Assembly (NCBI GenBank): GCA_023376005.1
Contig: CM042179.1
Coordinates: 14,937,233 to 15,001,232 of the forward strand
DNA from: Doryteuthis pealeii
Lineage: Eukaryota > Mollusca > Cephalopoda > Myopsida > Loliginidae
Length of the DNA: 64,000 nt
Direction: 5' to 3'
Positions 46,930 through 57,809 of the stretch are shown here, piece by piece; position 1 is the stretch's first letter, and every line of letters starts with the position of its first letter. The notes under the pieces were generated by a model that saw nothing but the letters and a program-made list of their open reading frames with translations, did no database searches and had not been told where the DNA came from. A program made the position numbers and the translations under genes.

Positions 46930-48100
46930 TTCCTATCGTAAATTTTTACTTTGTCCTTCTTGAATTTAAATTCTTTGTTGATGTTGGGTTTTGTATTTTA
47001 AGTTAAAATTCCATTTTTAACGCATTCAGATTTATGCTGATAAAATATTTTCCAATCCAAACTTCTTGCGCATTAAGAATTTTAAAAGGTTGATTGAGCA
47101 CACAGCAGATTTTTTCCCTCTTTTATTCTTGTCTTTTATATAAATTTTTAACGCACATCTCCTCCACTTCACCGACGACGAAGACGACGACGACGAAAAC
47201 TGAGTTTTTCCGAAGAGGCAGATGTTGCCTGACTCTTAGACTTTTCAATAAGAAAAGCATCTTCAATTTCGTTTGTGTTTTTTTTTGTTGTTGTTTTTGT
47301 TTTGTTTTTGTTTTTTGAAAAGTTCATTTCCTTAAAAAGTTGTTCGTTGAACCCTATTGTCAACGAATTGTTTAATTTCATTTGAAAGACACTAATCCTC
47401 ATGAAGTCTCTTCGATAATGTCGTTGTGAACAAACGTAAATGAGCTGTTCATCTTTTTTTTTCTTTTTTAAGTAGGCGGAAAAAAGATGAAGGCGGGGAA
47501 GATTGAAATATAATTTTGCGAGTGTGCCTAAACATAGTGAATTTCTTCAATTTCTGAAAGAAATTTTCGTTAAAAAAATTTTTCTACAAATAAATAAATA
47601 CATACGTAAATATATAAATACATACATAGACAAATAAACAAATAGAAAGGAAACGGAGAATTATTTATTAAAAAAAAAACTATATTTTCATCCATCTTTA
47701 AAGTTTTATTTTTTATAAATGTGTTTCAGGATTTTTATTGATAGCTAAAAGAAGAATACTTTTAGTTAATGGTGTTGGAATTTTAATGGAAACAATAGTC
47801 AAAGACTCCATTTCTATTGCTAGTGTCCATCTTTAAGCGCCAATCGAACATCAATCGAACGAATTTTGGCTTAAGGTCAAATCACGCTATGTGATTAACT
47901 GTTTTTATCTTTATCATCTCATATCCTATACTTGATATTCTCTTGCGTATTATCAATATAATTTATACCAATAATTTATAATGATCGTTACATAATTTAT
48001 AATAATTTATAATCTATAAATTTATAATTTTAAAATTTATAATTTATTTATTAATAATTTAATTAATTCATAATTTAAAAAAAAACCCACAAAAAACAAA
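46930..48100. other. No gene seen, right-only segment
   Basis: AT-rich with a (GAC/GAA)n patch near 47170-47200 and a TTTGTTTT run near 47280. No repeat partner in the window. Confidence 0.6.
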
Positions 48101-48174
48101 CAAACCAAAACAAACAAACAAACAAACAAACAAACAAAAAAAACAAAATGAAATAAAAAATCTAAATCCACAAA

Positions 48175-48355
48175 CTCTTAAGGAATGAATACAGAAAAAA
48201 TATAAATATAAATATACAATGTATCCTATTCCCCAACCTCTAGGCATAAAATAACCCTAGACGGATTGATATGCCATTAAAATCAATAAATCAATGAATC
48301 AGACATATAATCGACACCTATCCGTATTTCGATGTAATCCTTTTTAATTAATAAT
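48175..48355 (+). repeat. Direct repeat Q, copy 2
   Basis: Same order as 46225-46450, 1.9 kb downstream, with scattered substitutions. Preceded by a (CAAA)n run at 48105-48145. Confidence 0.7.
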
Positions 48356-48469
48356 ATGATTATAACATTTTTTCTGGTTCATTAACACTATGTTTGGTTT
48401 TCTGGTTAGGAATAGGTGATTCGTTTGAATCTTAGAATCCCAGAGAATCTAAGGTGTCTCATTTTTTAG

Positions 48470-48860
48470 GGCGTCTTCTTATTTGTGTTGGAATTCTTTG
48501 TATATAGTTATTTACTAAGCTTAGCTCAGATGCGGCACAAGGCCAGAAGTATGGGGCACCCAGTGAGGAATAAGTATATAAGGTGTGTGCCAGACGGTCA
48601 CTTCTACTTATAGACTCGCCGAGTGTCACGTGACCAACCCATTAACCAGTCACTGACAGCGCTCTGCTGCTGATATTATTATATATACTGAAGGTCTGAG
48701 AACCCCTAGGCATTACACTTTGGACACTCGTGGAGTACGGACCTCATGTGATTATCTCACTGGACCTCATAGGACTTACCAAAGGATTCTGTATTGCGGG
48801 ACTTATTCACTCACCAAAGGATTCTAGATTTCAGGACTTACTTTAAGTTCTTTACAACTG
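48470..48860 (+). other. GC-richer non-repetitive block with TATA-like element
   Basis: Holds AAGTATATAAGGTGTG near 48571 and two copies of ACCAAAGGATTCT (about 48778 and 48816). It could be an LTR or promoter remnant. It has no mirror copy and no related sequence elsewhere in the window. Confidence 0.25.
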
Positions 48861-49095
48861 GCCAAGAATGGCGGTCAGAAATTCAACAATTTGTGCATAT
48901 ACTATTTGTCTATATAGTCAAATTTTAATCTATTGCACAATTTCAAGTGGGTCATCTTTCTCAATGCTTAGTTTTGTATTCCTTCTGTGCCAGTTTTCTA
49001 GATTCACTTATTATGGGATTAACAGTTTAAAGAATGTTTTAACAAAAGTGCTCGATGCTTGTATAAGCGGAGTCGATTTAAACATATGGTATACA

Positions 49096-49550
49096 CTAGT
49101 ACAAAATAAAAAACACCCTCCGGGCGATGTAAAAATAGATTTTTGAAACATATTACCTCAGAGGTGTGAGTAAAAAATTCAATGTCAGCGAGTTTGTACC
49201 CTAAGTAAGTAAAATCATCAAATTCATTAAAGGATTAAATAATAAAACAATTTGAAATATGAACTTTAAATATGTATTAAAATAAAACAAACTATATAAT
49301 AATATATAATACCAGTCATGTATTTATTAAAACTTGTTTTAAAAAACAATGAGGACTGTCTAATGTTGCATGTTCAAATTTTGAGTGTATTTATTGAATA
49401 AACACACGCAAAATTTGAGCATGCCAAAAATCGTAGAATAATTTTATTCTATGTTATGATGATTTTGGGTAATGTGATGTAAGCAAGGACGTAATTTTTG
49501 TTACAGAGAAAAACCGGAAGCGAATCTCCATTATTAATAGAGATATATTC
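49096..49550 (+). repeat. Family G repeat, third copy
   Basis: Independent copy in the right-only segment, same orientation as the left-arm copy, with an extra about 55 bp near 49400 containing a partial internal duplication (CAAAATTTGAGCATGC). Confirms G as an interspersed family rather than unique arm sequence. Confidence 0.7.
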
Positions 49551-49559
49551 ACACAATTT

Positions 49560-50120
49560 ATTTTTTTAAAAAGTGATAGAAAATAATTTGATAACTGAAT
49601 AATTAAATTTTGTTAAAATGCTATTAATTACATTTTTGCATCAACTTATTCCGCTGGGAACCAGACAACTGTATCAACCACAAAGTAAGTCCATTCAAGC
49701 GTGATACATTTAATGTCATTCTAGATGTGGTCTGTGATGAGTAAATTAAACCTGTCATTGTGATGGAAAGAAAACCTAGGTGCTAGCAACATGGCCTGCT
49801 CGGTAACTTGATGATATTGACAACCCTGACCCATCAAACTAGAGAATAACTTTCCACCCGACCTGGTGAAAACGTTCTGGCTCAGATTATTATTATATCA
49901 GAACTTCCTTTTTCCCACTCCCATCAAAAGAAAAGGATCAGCCAAAGACAAAATCTCCACTTACAAAGTAATCATATCACATTAGAGTTCAAACAATAAA
50001 ATGTAGATAAATATGATATTCTGAAAAGAAGGATTCACGATTTGCTTATGAATTATCCTCACACACATTTAGAAATAAAAGACGACAAAAAAAAAAGGAC
50101 ATTTCTTTCAGAATAGTGTC
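49560..50120. other. No gene seen
   Basis: Moderately GC-balanced, unique-looking block before the minisatellite. No open frame above 60 codons. Confidence 0.6.
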
Positions 50121-50129
50121 CATATTGAG

Positions 50130-51430
50130 AAAAATACTGAAATATGTACAAATCTATGCAAGGAAAAACCTGAAAGATATCCCAATCTAAGTTAAAGAAA
50201 TAATTTCAGTATATCTCACTTTATGTAAAGAAAAATTCTGCAAAATATATAAATTTGTGTAAAGAAGGATATACCATTTTATGCAAAGAAAGACCTGAAA
50301 GATATCATAATTTATTTTTAAAAAAAGAAAAAAAAAGATATCACTCTTTATGTAAAGAAAGACCTGAAATATATTATTTTTGTAACAAAAAAAAAAAAAA
50401 AAAAAAAAAAAGAAGATATCCGTCTTTATATAAAGAAGAACCTGGAAGATATAATAATTCATGTAAGGAAAGATATCCAACTTTATGTAAAGAAAGACCT
50501 GAAAGATATCTTAATTTATGTAAAACAAACTATATACCTCTTTATGTTAAGAAGGGCCTGAAAGATATCTTAATTTATGTAAAAAAAAATATATCCCTCT
50601 TTATGTTAAGAAGGACCTGAAAGATATCTTAATTTATGTAAAAAAAAAAAACCTATATACCTCTTTATGTTAAGAAAGACCTGAAAGATATCTTAATTTA
50701 TGTAAAACAAACTATATACCTCTTTATGTTAAGAAGGGCCTGAAAGATATCTTAATTTATGTAAAAAAAAACTATATCCCTCTTTATGTTAAGAAGGACC
50801 TGAAAGTTATAATTTATGTAAAGCAAGGATATTCCACTTTTTGTAAAGAAAGATATTCTACATTTTGAAAAGAAAGACCTGAAAGATATCTTAATTTATA
50901 TAAAGAAAGATATCCCACTTTTTGTAAAGAAATATCTGAGAGATATCTTAATTTATGTAAAGAAAAAAATTTCTCTTTTTGTAAAGAAAGAACTGAAAGA
51001 AAGATATCTTAATCTATGTAAAGAAATATATCCCACTTTTTGTAAAGAAAGAACTGAAAGATATCTTAAATCTATGTAAAGAAATATATCCCACTTTTTG
51101 TAAAGAAAGAACTGAAAGATATCTTAATCTATGTAAAGAAATATATCCCACTTTTGTAAAGAAAGAACTGAAAGATATCTTAATCTATGTAAAGAAATAT
51201 ATCCCACTTTTTGTAAAGAAAGAACTGAAAGATATCTTAATCTATGTAAAGAAATATATCCCACTTTTTGTAAAGAAAGAACTGAAAGATATCTTAATCT
51301 ATGTAAAGAAATATATCCCACTTTTTGTAAAGAAAGAACTGAAAGATATCTTAATCTATGTAAAGAAATATATCCCAATTTTGTAAAGAAAGAACTGAAG
51401 GATATCTCTATTTATTTAAAGAAAGAGATC
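50130..51430. repeat. 57-bp minisatellite array
   Basis: About 22 tandem units of 56-60 bp built on GAAAGAACTGAAAGATATC and AAAGAAATATATCCCAC. Units at 51000-51390 are nearly identical (spacing 58, 56, 57), those before 50900 are diverged, so the 3' half expanded recently. 57 is divisible by three, which explains an open minus-strand frame (51124-51378) repeating GYISLHRLRYLSVLSLQKV. Confidence 0.9.
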
Positions 51431-51439
51431 CCATATTCT

Positions 51440-52330
51440 GTAATTTAAAGCCTATATGCATTTGTATTGGAATACTTGCTGCGAATCTTAAAGACTCATT
51501 CATTTCCATGCAATTTTAAACCAGCGGCTGTGAATTCTTTGACTGTAGATTATATGACTCTACTTATGTTTAAACCATTATAATTGGTTGGAGTATTTTG
51601 AGGTACAAACTGGTAGCGGGAACCAACAATTCCTATCATTTTGCAGTTGGACAGCATGAGAGATCAGTTGTTTCTTAGTTTTCTTCAGCTTTGGACTTGG
51701 TCCAAATCATTGCCGATTAGTTTTGGTTTACGTTCTCAGGGGGAAAAAAATTGATTGGCAAAGATAAGGCAAAACTTACGCCGCCATTTTGTCTTTAATA
51801 GCAATTGTCTCTCAAATATAAGATGCAAGTGGATGCCTCCCAAATAGACCCTCTAATTGCTTTCATATGTCTGTATAAACACCCCTTCCACTCTCTGTGG
51901 TTGATTGGAAACACCATGCGGGTCCCTTGATTGTTACCCTAATTCTTTTCAGTGTAGTCTTTCACACAGGACCTAAAGTCACTCAGATTGGAATTTTTCA
52001 ATCGGATATTGATTGAAGTATTTTCAGAAAGCTTATGTGGGTTATCTTTCTCGGTCTTAATAAAATAAACTTTACTCGTTTGGAAATTCTAAACCTTTTT
52101 TTAGTCGGAATTTCATGGAGAGTTTTACGCTATTTTTTCTAACCTAACTTCTACGAAAGTCTTATATATAAAATGGGGATGTTACACGAGGACTTCTGAG
52201 TTCTTTTGTTGTTGATACAAAGCTAAATATATTTTTTCTTATACAAACTTGAAGATTTCGCTCCTATGGTTAGTTATAAATTGTTGTTTTTTTTAATTCA
52301 AAAACCGTATAGGAAGAGTTTGGTTGGTTG
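51440..52330. other. No gene seen
   Basis: Unique-looking sequence of fairly even composition; a candidate for single-copy anchor use. No coding signal. Confidence 0.6.
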
Positions 52331-52334
52331 GTTC

Positions 52335-52850
52335 GTTGGTAGTTAGGATTTTACGGCATGTCAACCCTTGTTGGGTTATATTATGTCGAGGACATTTTGT
52401 TTTATTCATTCTTGATGGGTATTCAATCTTTTTGGATTTTACGGCATGTCAACCCTTATTGGGTTATTTTATGTCAAGGACATTTTGTTTTTTCATTCTT
52501 GATGGTATTCAATCTTTTTGGATTTTACGGCATGTCAACCCTTATTGGGTTATTTTATGTCAAGGACATTTTGTTTTATTCATTCTTGATGGGTATTCAA
52601 TCTTTTGGATTTTACGGCATGTCAACCCTTATTGGGTTATTTTATGTCAAGGACATTTTGTTTTATTCATTCTTGATGGGTATTCAATCTTTTTGGATTT
52701 TACGGCATGTCAACCCTTATTGGGTTATTTTATGTCAAGGACATTTTGTTTTATTCATTCTTGATGGGTATTCAATTTTCTTTTCAAACTCATTTAAAAA
52801 AAACATTTTTAATACTCACTTTTTATAACTATTTAATACATAGATGGGAC
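52335..52850 (-). repeat. Family H repeat with an 87-bp tandem expansion
   Basis: Five head-to-tail copies (about 52346-52775) of a module starting GGATTTTACGGCATGTCAAC and ending ATTCTTGATGGGTATTC, then the usual H flank (CAAACTCATTTAAAAAA). The period of about 87 bp is an exact multiple of three, so long frames are open without being genes. Confidence 0.8.
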
Positions 52851-53561
52851 CCTAACAGGAAGAGTTAGTGTATGTTGTGTTTAAGATAAATAGTTCTTGT
52901 GTTATCGTACATCCTTTCTAGGTGCTTGTTGAAAGTTATGATGACAAAAAATCATGATTGATCTGTGTTTATCAGTGGGCGATTGATTAAAAACAAACAT
53001 GCATAATTTCTAGGAGTCATCCGAATTCTGAAGGGGGGGGGGGCAATAAGACAGAAGAGAAAATATAAGAATCTATCGGCCTATGTATGAGCTTAGAATT
53101 AGAGCATACAACTTAAGAGATCATATGATATTGCATAATAAAAAGTGAATGGATGTTTTAAGAATGCATCGTATCAAGGGGTTAATCTTGAATTTTTAAT
53201 CATATCTCAACTTAGAAATTATTAATCTTTTCTGACCATTCAGTCCCCCCCCCCCCAAATTAAATGCACAACTTCTGGAACTACTAGAAGTCATCAGAAT
53301 TCTGAGGTGGAAAACCTGTTAAATTCTTAGACGGGTGACCATTTAAGCAACAGCAGGTAGTGTAAGCAACTTGATATCAAAATGACTTGATTCGGCAGTA
53401 AATGACCCGAAAGTTGCCGTAAATTAACCATCTAACAACAATTAGGGTAGAAAAAGACAGAAAATAAGATATAAAAATCTGTTGTCCTAAGTATGAACTT
53501 AAAATTTGGCACAGACGTAAAGAGATGAGAATCTATATATTAATACTCGACCTTTAAAAGT

Positions 53562-53867
53562 ACAACCGTTATCATCTTGCAACACCCACTGGTTATCGAT
53601 TTGTAAATCGTCAAAGATGAAAAGCAAAAATGTAAATCCTGATTGTCTCGTGTTGCTTCTCCGCCGAATTCTTATTTTTTAACATTGTCGTCACTTCAGC
53701 TAAATAATGGACCATTCCATTTTTATCACAAAGAACGAAAGAGAAGATAAAGGAAATACTACAGAGAAAAAATATGATAAGAAAGAAAGAGAGTAGGGAA
53801 ATGATAGAGAGGGGGTGAGTGAACGGAAGCGATAACGCTAATATGTTTTAATCAAACCTTGAGGAAA

Positions 53868-53955
<88 letters not shown>

Positions 53956-54075
53956 AAATCGAGATTATTATACTATTTACATATTGAAGTATTTACAATA
54001 GCTATTAAGTAAACATATTAAACGTTGAAATGATTAAATTATCATACTGTGGTATATCCACAGGTCTTGCTAGTT
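53562..54075 (+). repeat. Family E repeat with expanded GA tract
   Basis: Full-length match to 44025-44490; the internal GA-rich block is expanded to a (GA)n run at 53867-53953. Ends CACAGGTCTTGCTAGT. Confidence 0.72.
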
Positions 54076-54289
54076 ATATGATATTGCATAACATAAGGTT
54101 AATGGATGTTTCAAGAATGTACAGTATGAAAAACCAAAAAAACAAAACAAAAAAACCCAAAAAACAACAAAATCAAAACAACAGTTTTTGATCTTAAAAA
54201 TAAGAAGAGTTTTTACTACTGTTCAACACCATAGGAAGGTTTGTTGGTAAGTAGGAATTATTTCTATTTCACTAAAATGGCCCTGTATC

Positions 54290-54800
54290 GTTAGTTTTGT
54301 ATTTGCCTGGTGGAGTTGTCTGCCGGATTTAGTTTGCTGGTGCCCGCTAGGGGGCTATAGTATTTAAGCGCCGGGTTCAAACCCTTTTCGGTCTCTTTTC
54401 CTGTTCCAGTAACTACGAGCCACATGGAGTAGACACGGTCTACTCCTGCTCGTTGGGGCTTTTGGCCTCACTTACATTACTGTAAGTTCTCAACACAGCA
54501 TGGACTATCCATAGTTTCATGTCTGTGGCTTTTATATGTTATCTTGTACCATTCATGAATGTGTCTTCATCTTTATTTATGTACTCCGTGTTTATGTACC
54601 CTTTTACCAATGTACTTTGTATCTATTTTTTTACCTATGTACTTTGTATCTAGTCATATCCATGTGCTGTATATATTAAATGTTTTGTCTGTTAACCTTC
54701 GTCGGAGTTATTATATTCAAAGTATATATAACTTTGAACCATTCTTACAGCCCCATTGTCCCTAGCGGCGTGTGTTAAACGTTTCCAATCAATAAAACGG
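54290..54800 (+). mobile_element. Possible solo LTR or retroelement promoter
   Basis: Contains a TATA-like ATAGTATTTAAGCGC near 54357, a pyrimidine-rich start-like TCTCTTTTCCTGTTCCAG, a short inverted repeat GAGTAGACACGGTCTACTCC, repeated TGTACTTTGTATCTA units and an AATAAA at 54791. No flanking coding sequence or verified TG...CA ends. Confidence 0.28.
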
Positions 54801-54809
54801 GAAGGCATA

Positions 54810-54924
54810 TAAATCTAACATTTCGTTCAGTTTTTAGATATAATACATATGTGTATATACGTGTGTATATGTTTATACGTTATTTTATGTGTTTGTGTCC
54901 CTGTATGTATAAATATATGAGTGC

Positions 54925-54959
<35 letters not shown>

Positions 54960-55650
54960 TGCAAACATTAGCGGTCATTTAATGAAAACTAGGTCACAAA
55001 CAGGGTGTGGTATTTTGGTGATTGAGGTGAAAGTGTAGATTTTTGGATGGTGTCAAGTATTTTGATGGTTGTCATGGTGAAAGGGTCATTGAATGAGCTA
55101 CAACAATAAAAGAGCATTAAGTGGACTAACAATCCTTGCTTTCCTTGGCGCCTTTCTGATAAATTCACACTGGATGTACGTTCACATATTTATAAGTATC
55201 TCTAAACTGGGCTAAGATGATTTTTCGGTTGAGATTGTCATCCTCTAGGACAGTGGTTCTAATTTTTTAAAAGATAGCGCTCTCTTGGCTTACCGGTGGA
55301 TTCCTAGCACCCCTCCCCATACACACATGCTAACACACACTATTTTTGTACGTGTTGTGTACGTCAAGCAAACGTTCAGATTTTTTAGTCTGATTTCGGA
55401 CTACATAACAAAACCATGCATTTGTTTATAATTCTTGTGTCAGATTTATTCTGTATAAACTGCATACACGTTCCTTTACCTAAGTATTTATGATTCCACT
55501 GACACCTCCAGCTGTCCCTTTTTGGTTCACCACTACCGACACTTCTTGGCTCACTACTCTCTAGATATTTCCACCATCCTCAGGCGGTGGTACAGTCCAA
55601 TTTGGGAATCACTGCTCTAGAATTAGAGTTGGTGCTTAAGAAATAAAAGT
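54810..55650. other. No gene seen
   Basis: Contains a (GT)n run at 54926-54955 and otherwise unique-looking sequence. Confidence 0.6.
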
Positions 55651-55659
55651 CGTGTATTT

Positions 55660-55742
55660 TACATTATTTGTATTATTCGGACTATTGTCCTCATGTTTAT
55701 TTTTATCTGCTCAACGTTTCGGCCGATGTACCCTCCGGCCTT
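55660..55742 (-). mobile_element. Family D element, inverted 3' fragment
   Basis: Reverse complement of the last about 80 bp of family D (GAAGGCCGGAGGG...GGCCGAAACGTTGAG...GGACAATAGTCCG), placed tail-out directly before copy 2. The GGCC-loop-GGCC-GAAAC order resembles a hammerhead stem II/GAAA region, but no CTGA core or cleavage site fits. Confidence 0.6.
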
Positions 55743-55744
55743 CT

Positions 55745-56168
55745 TCAATTGGACACATAGCGTAGTGGATATAGACGTTGATTTAATAGAGTTCTAATTG
55801 ACAGTTATCTCTAGGCTGCAGGTTCAATCCTGGTCACGGTCGAGGTTGACAGTAACATAGAATAACATGTACCCAGCCATGGATAACGGAATGGGAACAG
55901 TCTATCTCCGTGGATTGAATAAAGGGTAAGGTTCGAAGTTCCGTGAAGGGTCCCGATTACGAGAAGAAGGTTCCCGAGTTCAAAGAGAAAGTTCCCAAGT
56001 TCGAAGAGGGGCTTCCCGAGTTCGATAAGGTTCCCGAGTCCAACGAGAAATACCCGAAGAAGGCCGGAGGGCATATCGGCCGAAACATTTTGCAGATAAC
56101 AATAAAGATGAGGACAATAGCCCGAATAATACAAATAATACAAATCATCAAGCCTCATCTAAAAAATT
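55745..56168 (+). mobile_element. Family D element, copy 2
   Basis: Same order as 45285-45725: head TAGCGTAGTGGATA, box B-like GGTTCAATCC, repeat units, GGCCGGAGGGCATATCGGCC and a TAATACAAATAAT end. The matching frame is also open here (55943-56215, 90 residues) with PEFKEK/PEFDKV-type units. An inverted 3' fragment lies directly upstream. Confidence 0.7.
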
Positions 56169-56535
56169 TAAGAGAAATTAATGTATCAGAAACGATAACC
56201 AGTCTCTTATTATAAAAATGGTTCCTAGAGATTTAAAAGAATATTAAAAATAACTTCTCTTAAAAACGACTAGATTTTTGGTGCATTAAAAAATATGTTC
56301 TGGAAATTATTTTGTGAGTAAAAAGTATTTAAGTGACTTATCTGCTTACACACACACTTGCAAAGAACTGACCGGTATATATTTGTAATTTGTTGTGTCC
56401 CATCAACTTTAATGCGACTTTAATAGAACACTGTTAATGACTTTTTCATGAGATTTTCAATAAGCAGGACACTAAAACATATTAGTATTAGATTAAGATA
56501 ATTTGCTTTAGAAGCATTGTTTAGTAAAGTATATA

Positions 56536-56574
<39 letters not shown>

Positions 56575-56599
56575 TGCTTGAAGGCAGTTACAATGCGCA

Positions 56600-56815
56600 T
56601 ATCGTATAAAATTCGATAATTAATGAAAATAATCATGACAAGCGAACTCGGCAAATATCGCCCCACCCGCACATAGAACATCGTACAGAGGTTTCAACTT
56701 TATTAAGTCTCATCAGCGATGTATACTTACGATTTCCCTCCGACAGAAATCGAAACCGGGAACTCAGCACGCAGAGTCAGAGACTCTACCACTGGGACAC
56801 CGATACGCAGCAAAC
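56600..56815 (-). mobile_element. tRNA-headed SINE carrying a hammerhead ribozyme
   Basis: Read on the minus strand, the element begins near 56812 with a tRNA-like pol III promoter: an A-box-like stretch at 56784-56798 (core CCAGTGGTAGAG) and a B-box-like stretch GGTTTCGATTT at 56747-56757, about 35 bp apart. A hammerhead fold follows about 25 bp downstream (56678-56722), then a GC-richer tail and an AT-rich end near 56600 next to a (TA)n tract. This head-plus-ribozyme order resembles schistosome SM-alpha elements, SINE-like retroposons with a pol III promoter and an active hammerhead. Homology to SM-alpha is not claimed; only the architecture is similar. Element ends are approximate and I see no clear target-site duplication. 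Confidence 0.6.
56678..56722 (-). ncRNA. Type I hammerhead ribozyme candidate
   Basis: Minus-strand order: stem I 5' strand ACATCG (56717-56722), core CTGATGA (56710-56716), stem II GACTT (56705-56709) with loop AATA (56701-56704) and AAGTT (56696-56700), core GAAA (56692-56695), stem III region CCTCTG (56686-56691), then UA (56684-56685) and stem I 3' strand CGATGT (56678-56683). Stem I pairs 6 of 6 and stem II 5 of 5 (one G-U). All conserved core bases are canonical, and the site would be cleaved after A at 56684. Stem III is only one or two pairs, as in the minimal hammerheads of Penelope-like elements that may need to dimerise. Activity is inferred, not shown. Confidence 0.62.
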
Positions 56816-56851
56816 GATACATGCGAAATTAGCTTGTCAAGGGTAAATACT

Positions 56852-57006
56852 TCACTATTACTACTACTATACAAAGTAGAGTGGACGTTGAGAAGATCGC
56901 AAATTTAGGCCTATGCTCCGGCGTGAGGAATGAGATTAAGATTCCTCACGCCGGAGCATAGGCCTAAATTTGCCATCTCTACTTTGTATAGTAGTAGTAA
57001 TAGTGA
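56852..57006. repeat. 155-bp interrupted inverted repeat
   Basis: Outer arms 56852-56880 and 56978-57006 (29 bp, perfect); inner arms 56899-56931 and 56941-56973 (33 bp, perfect) around a 9-bp loop. An asymmetric internal loop (18 against 4 bp) separates them. As RNA this is a strong hairpin. It lies about 40 bp upstream of the hammerhead SINE head. Confidence 0.92.
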
Positions 57007-57365
57007 CGTATGTATATATCTATGGACTTCTACATTGAGAAAAATTTTCTGTTATGCAATTCAAATTATTGATGATTATCCCTCTGATGAGACTTGATTT
57101 TGGGGAGTTTTGTTAAATCAACTTAGATTTATAAAGGCCCCAATTTTGGTCGAAATAAATTTATTATGGAATAACGGTGTTGGGTTTTTCCTTCCTTTCA
57201 AAGATAAATATTGCTCTGTATATAATCTAAAAAGATTATTATACATTGAGCTCTCTGTAGTTATTTAAAGAGTCACTGTATTTATACATACTGGATCATA
57301 CAATAATAATACAGTGTGTCTTAAATATCACATATAGAATTATCCCTTACTACCAAGTTTTGGAT

Positions 57366-57368
<3 letters not shown>

Positions 57369-57424
<56 letters not shown>

Positions 57425-57446
57425 TATATATATATATATATATATA
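57369..57446. repeat. (CA)n-(TA)n compound microsatellite
   Basis: About 20 CA units then TA with one slip. Borders the degenerate hammerhead motif. Confidence 0.95.
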
Positions 57447-57462
57447 AAGTTAAACCTAATGA

Positions 57463-57518
57463 GTCAGATATACTTACTAACAGTTTTGCTTAGTAGCTCA
57501 TCAGGGCAAGAATCTGAC
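57463..57518 (-). ncRNA. Degenerate hammerhead-like motif
   Basis: On the minus strand: stem I outer strand GTCAGAT (57512-57518), CTGATGA (57498-57504), stem II GCT-ACTA-AGC (57488-57497), an A-rich stretch where GAAA is expected (57484-57487), stem III hairpin ACT-GTT-AGT (57476-57484), AA where U-H is expected, then ATCTGAC (57463-57469) closing stem I with 7 of 7 pairs. The architecture is that of a type I hammerhead, but G12 and U16.1 are lost, so it should be inactive. It lies beside a (CA)n(TA)n tract, 0.75 kb from the better candidate. Confidence 0.35.
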
Positions 57519-57740
57519 TTTTTACTTATTACTTTTTGGCTTTAGATAATCCTAGCTGTTTTTATATATATATATTTTTTCTTTTGGTCAAGTGTTATAG
57601 CATTAACCGATTATTTTCGGTTGGTACGACCACCTTGATCTTTTCTTTTTCATTTTCTTCCCCAGGTGAAGTTTGGTAGTATATTTTTAGAATCAAAGTA
57701 TTTGCCGGGGTTTTTCTTACCGCAAGGGTTTACGAATAAG

Positions 57741-57802
<62 letters not shown>
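57741..57802. repeat. (TA)n microsatellite
   Basis: About 30 units. Confidence 0.97.
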
Positions 57803-57804
<2 letters not shown>

Positions 57805-57809
57805 TGCTT

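Noticed and set aside
46544..46941. Long frames rich in Ile, Leu or Tyr
   Set aside because: Artefacts of the (TTA)n/(TCA)n array, open in every plus frame.
50130..51430. Regular repeats suggesting a CRISPR array
   Set aside because: Units are contiguous with no unique spacers, and the context is eukaryotic.
52324..52828. Two overlapping 146- and 156-codon frames
   Set aside because: Both cover the 87-bp tandem array, a multiple of three; the encoded repeats are out of frame with each other and match no protein feature.
57083..57105. CTGATGAGACTT, the same 12-mer as in the hammerhead at 56705-56716
   Set aside because: No GAAA at a suitable distance and no pairing flanks; possibly a fragment of a related element, but not a ribozyme.
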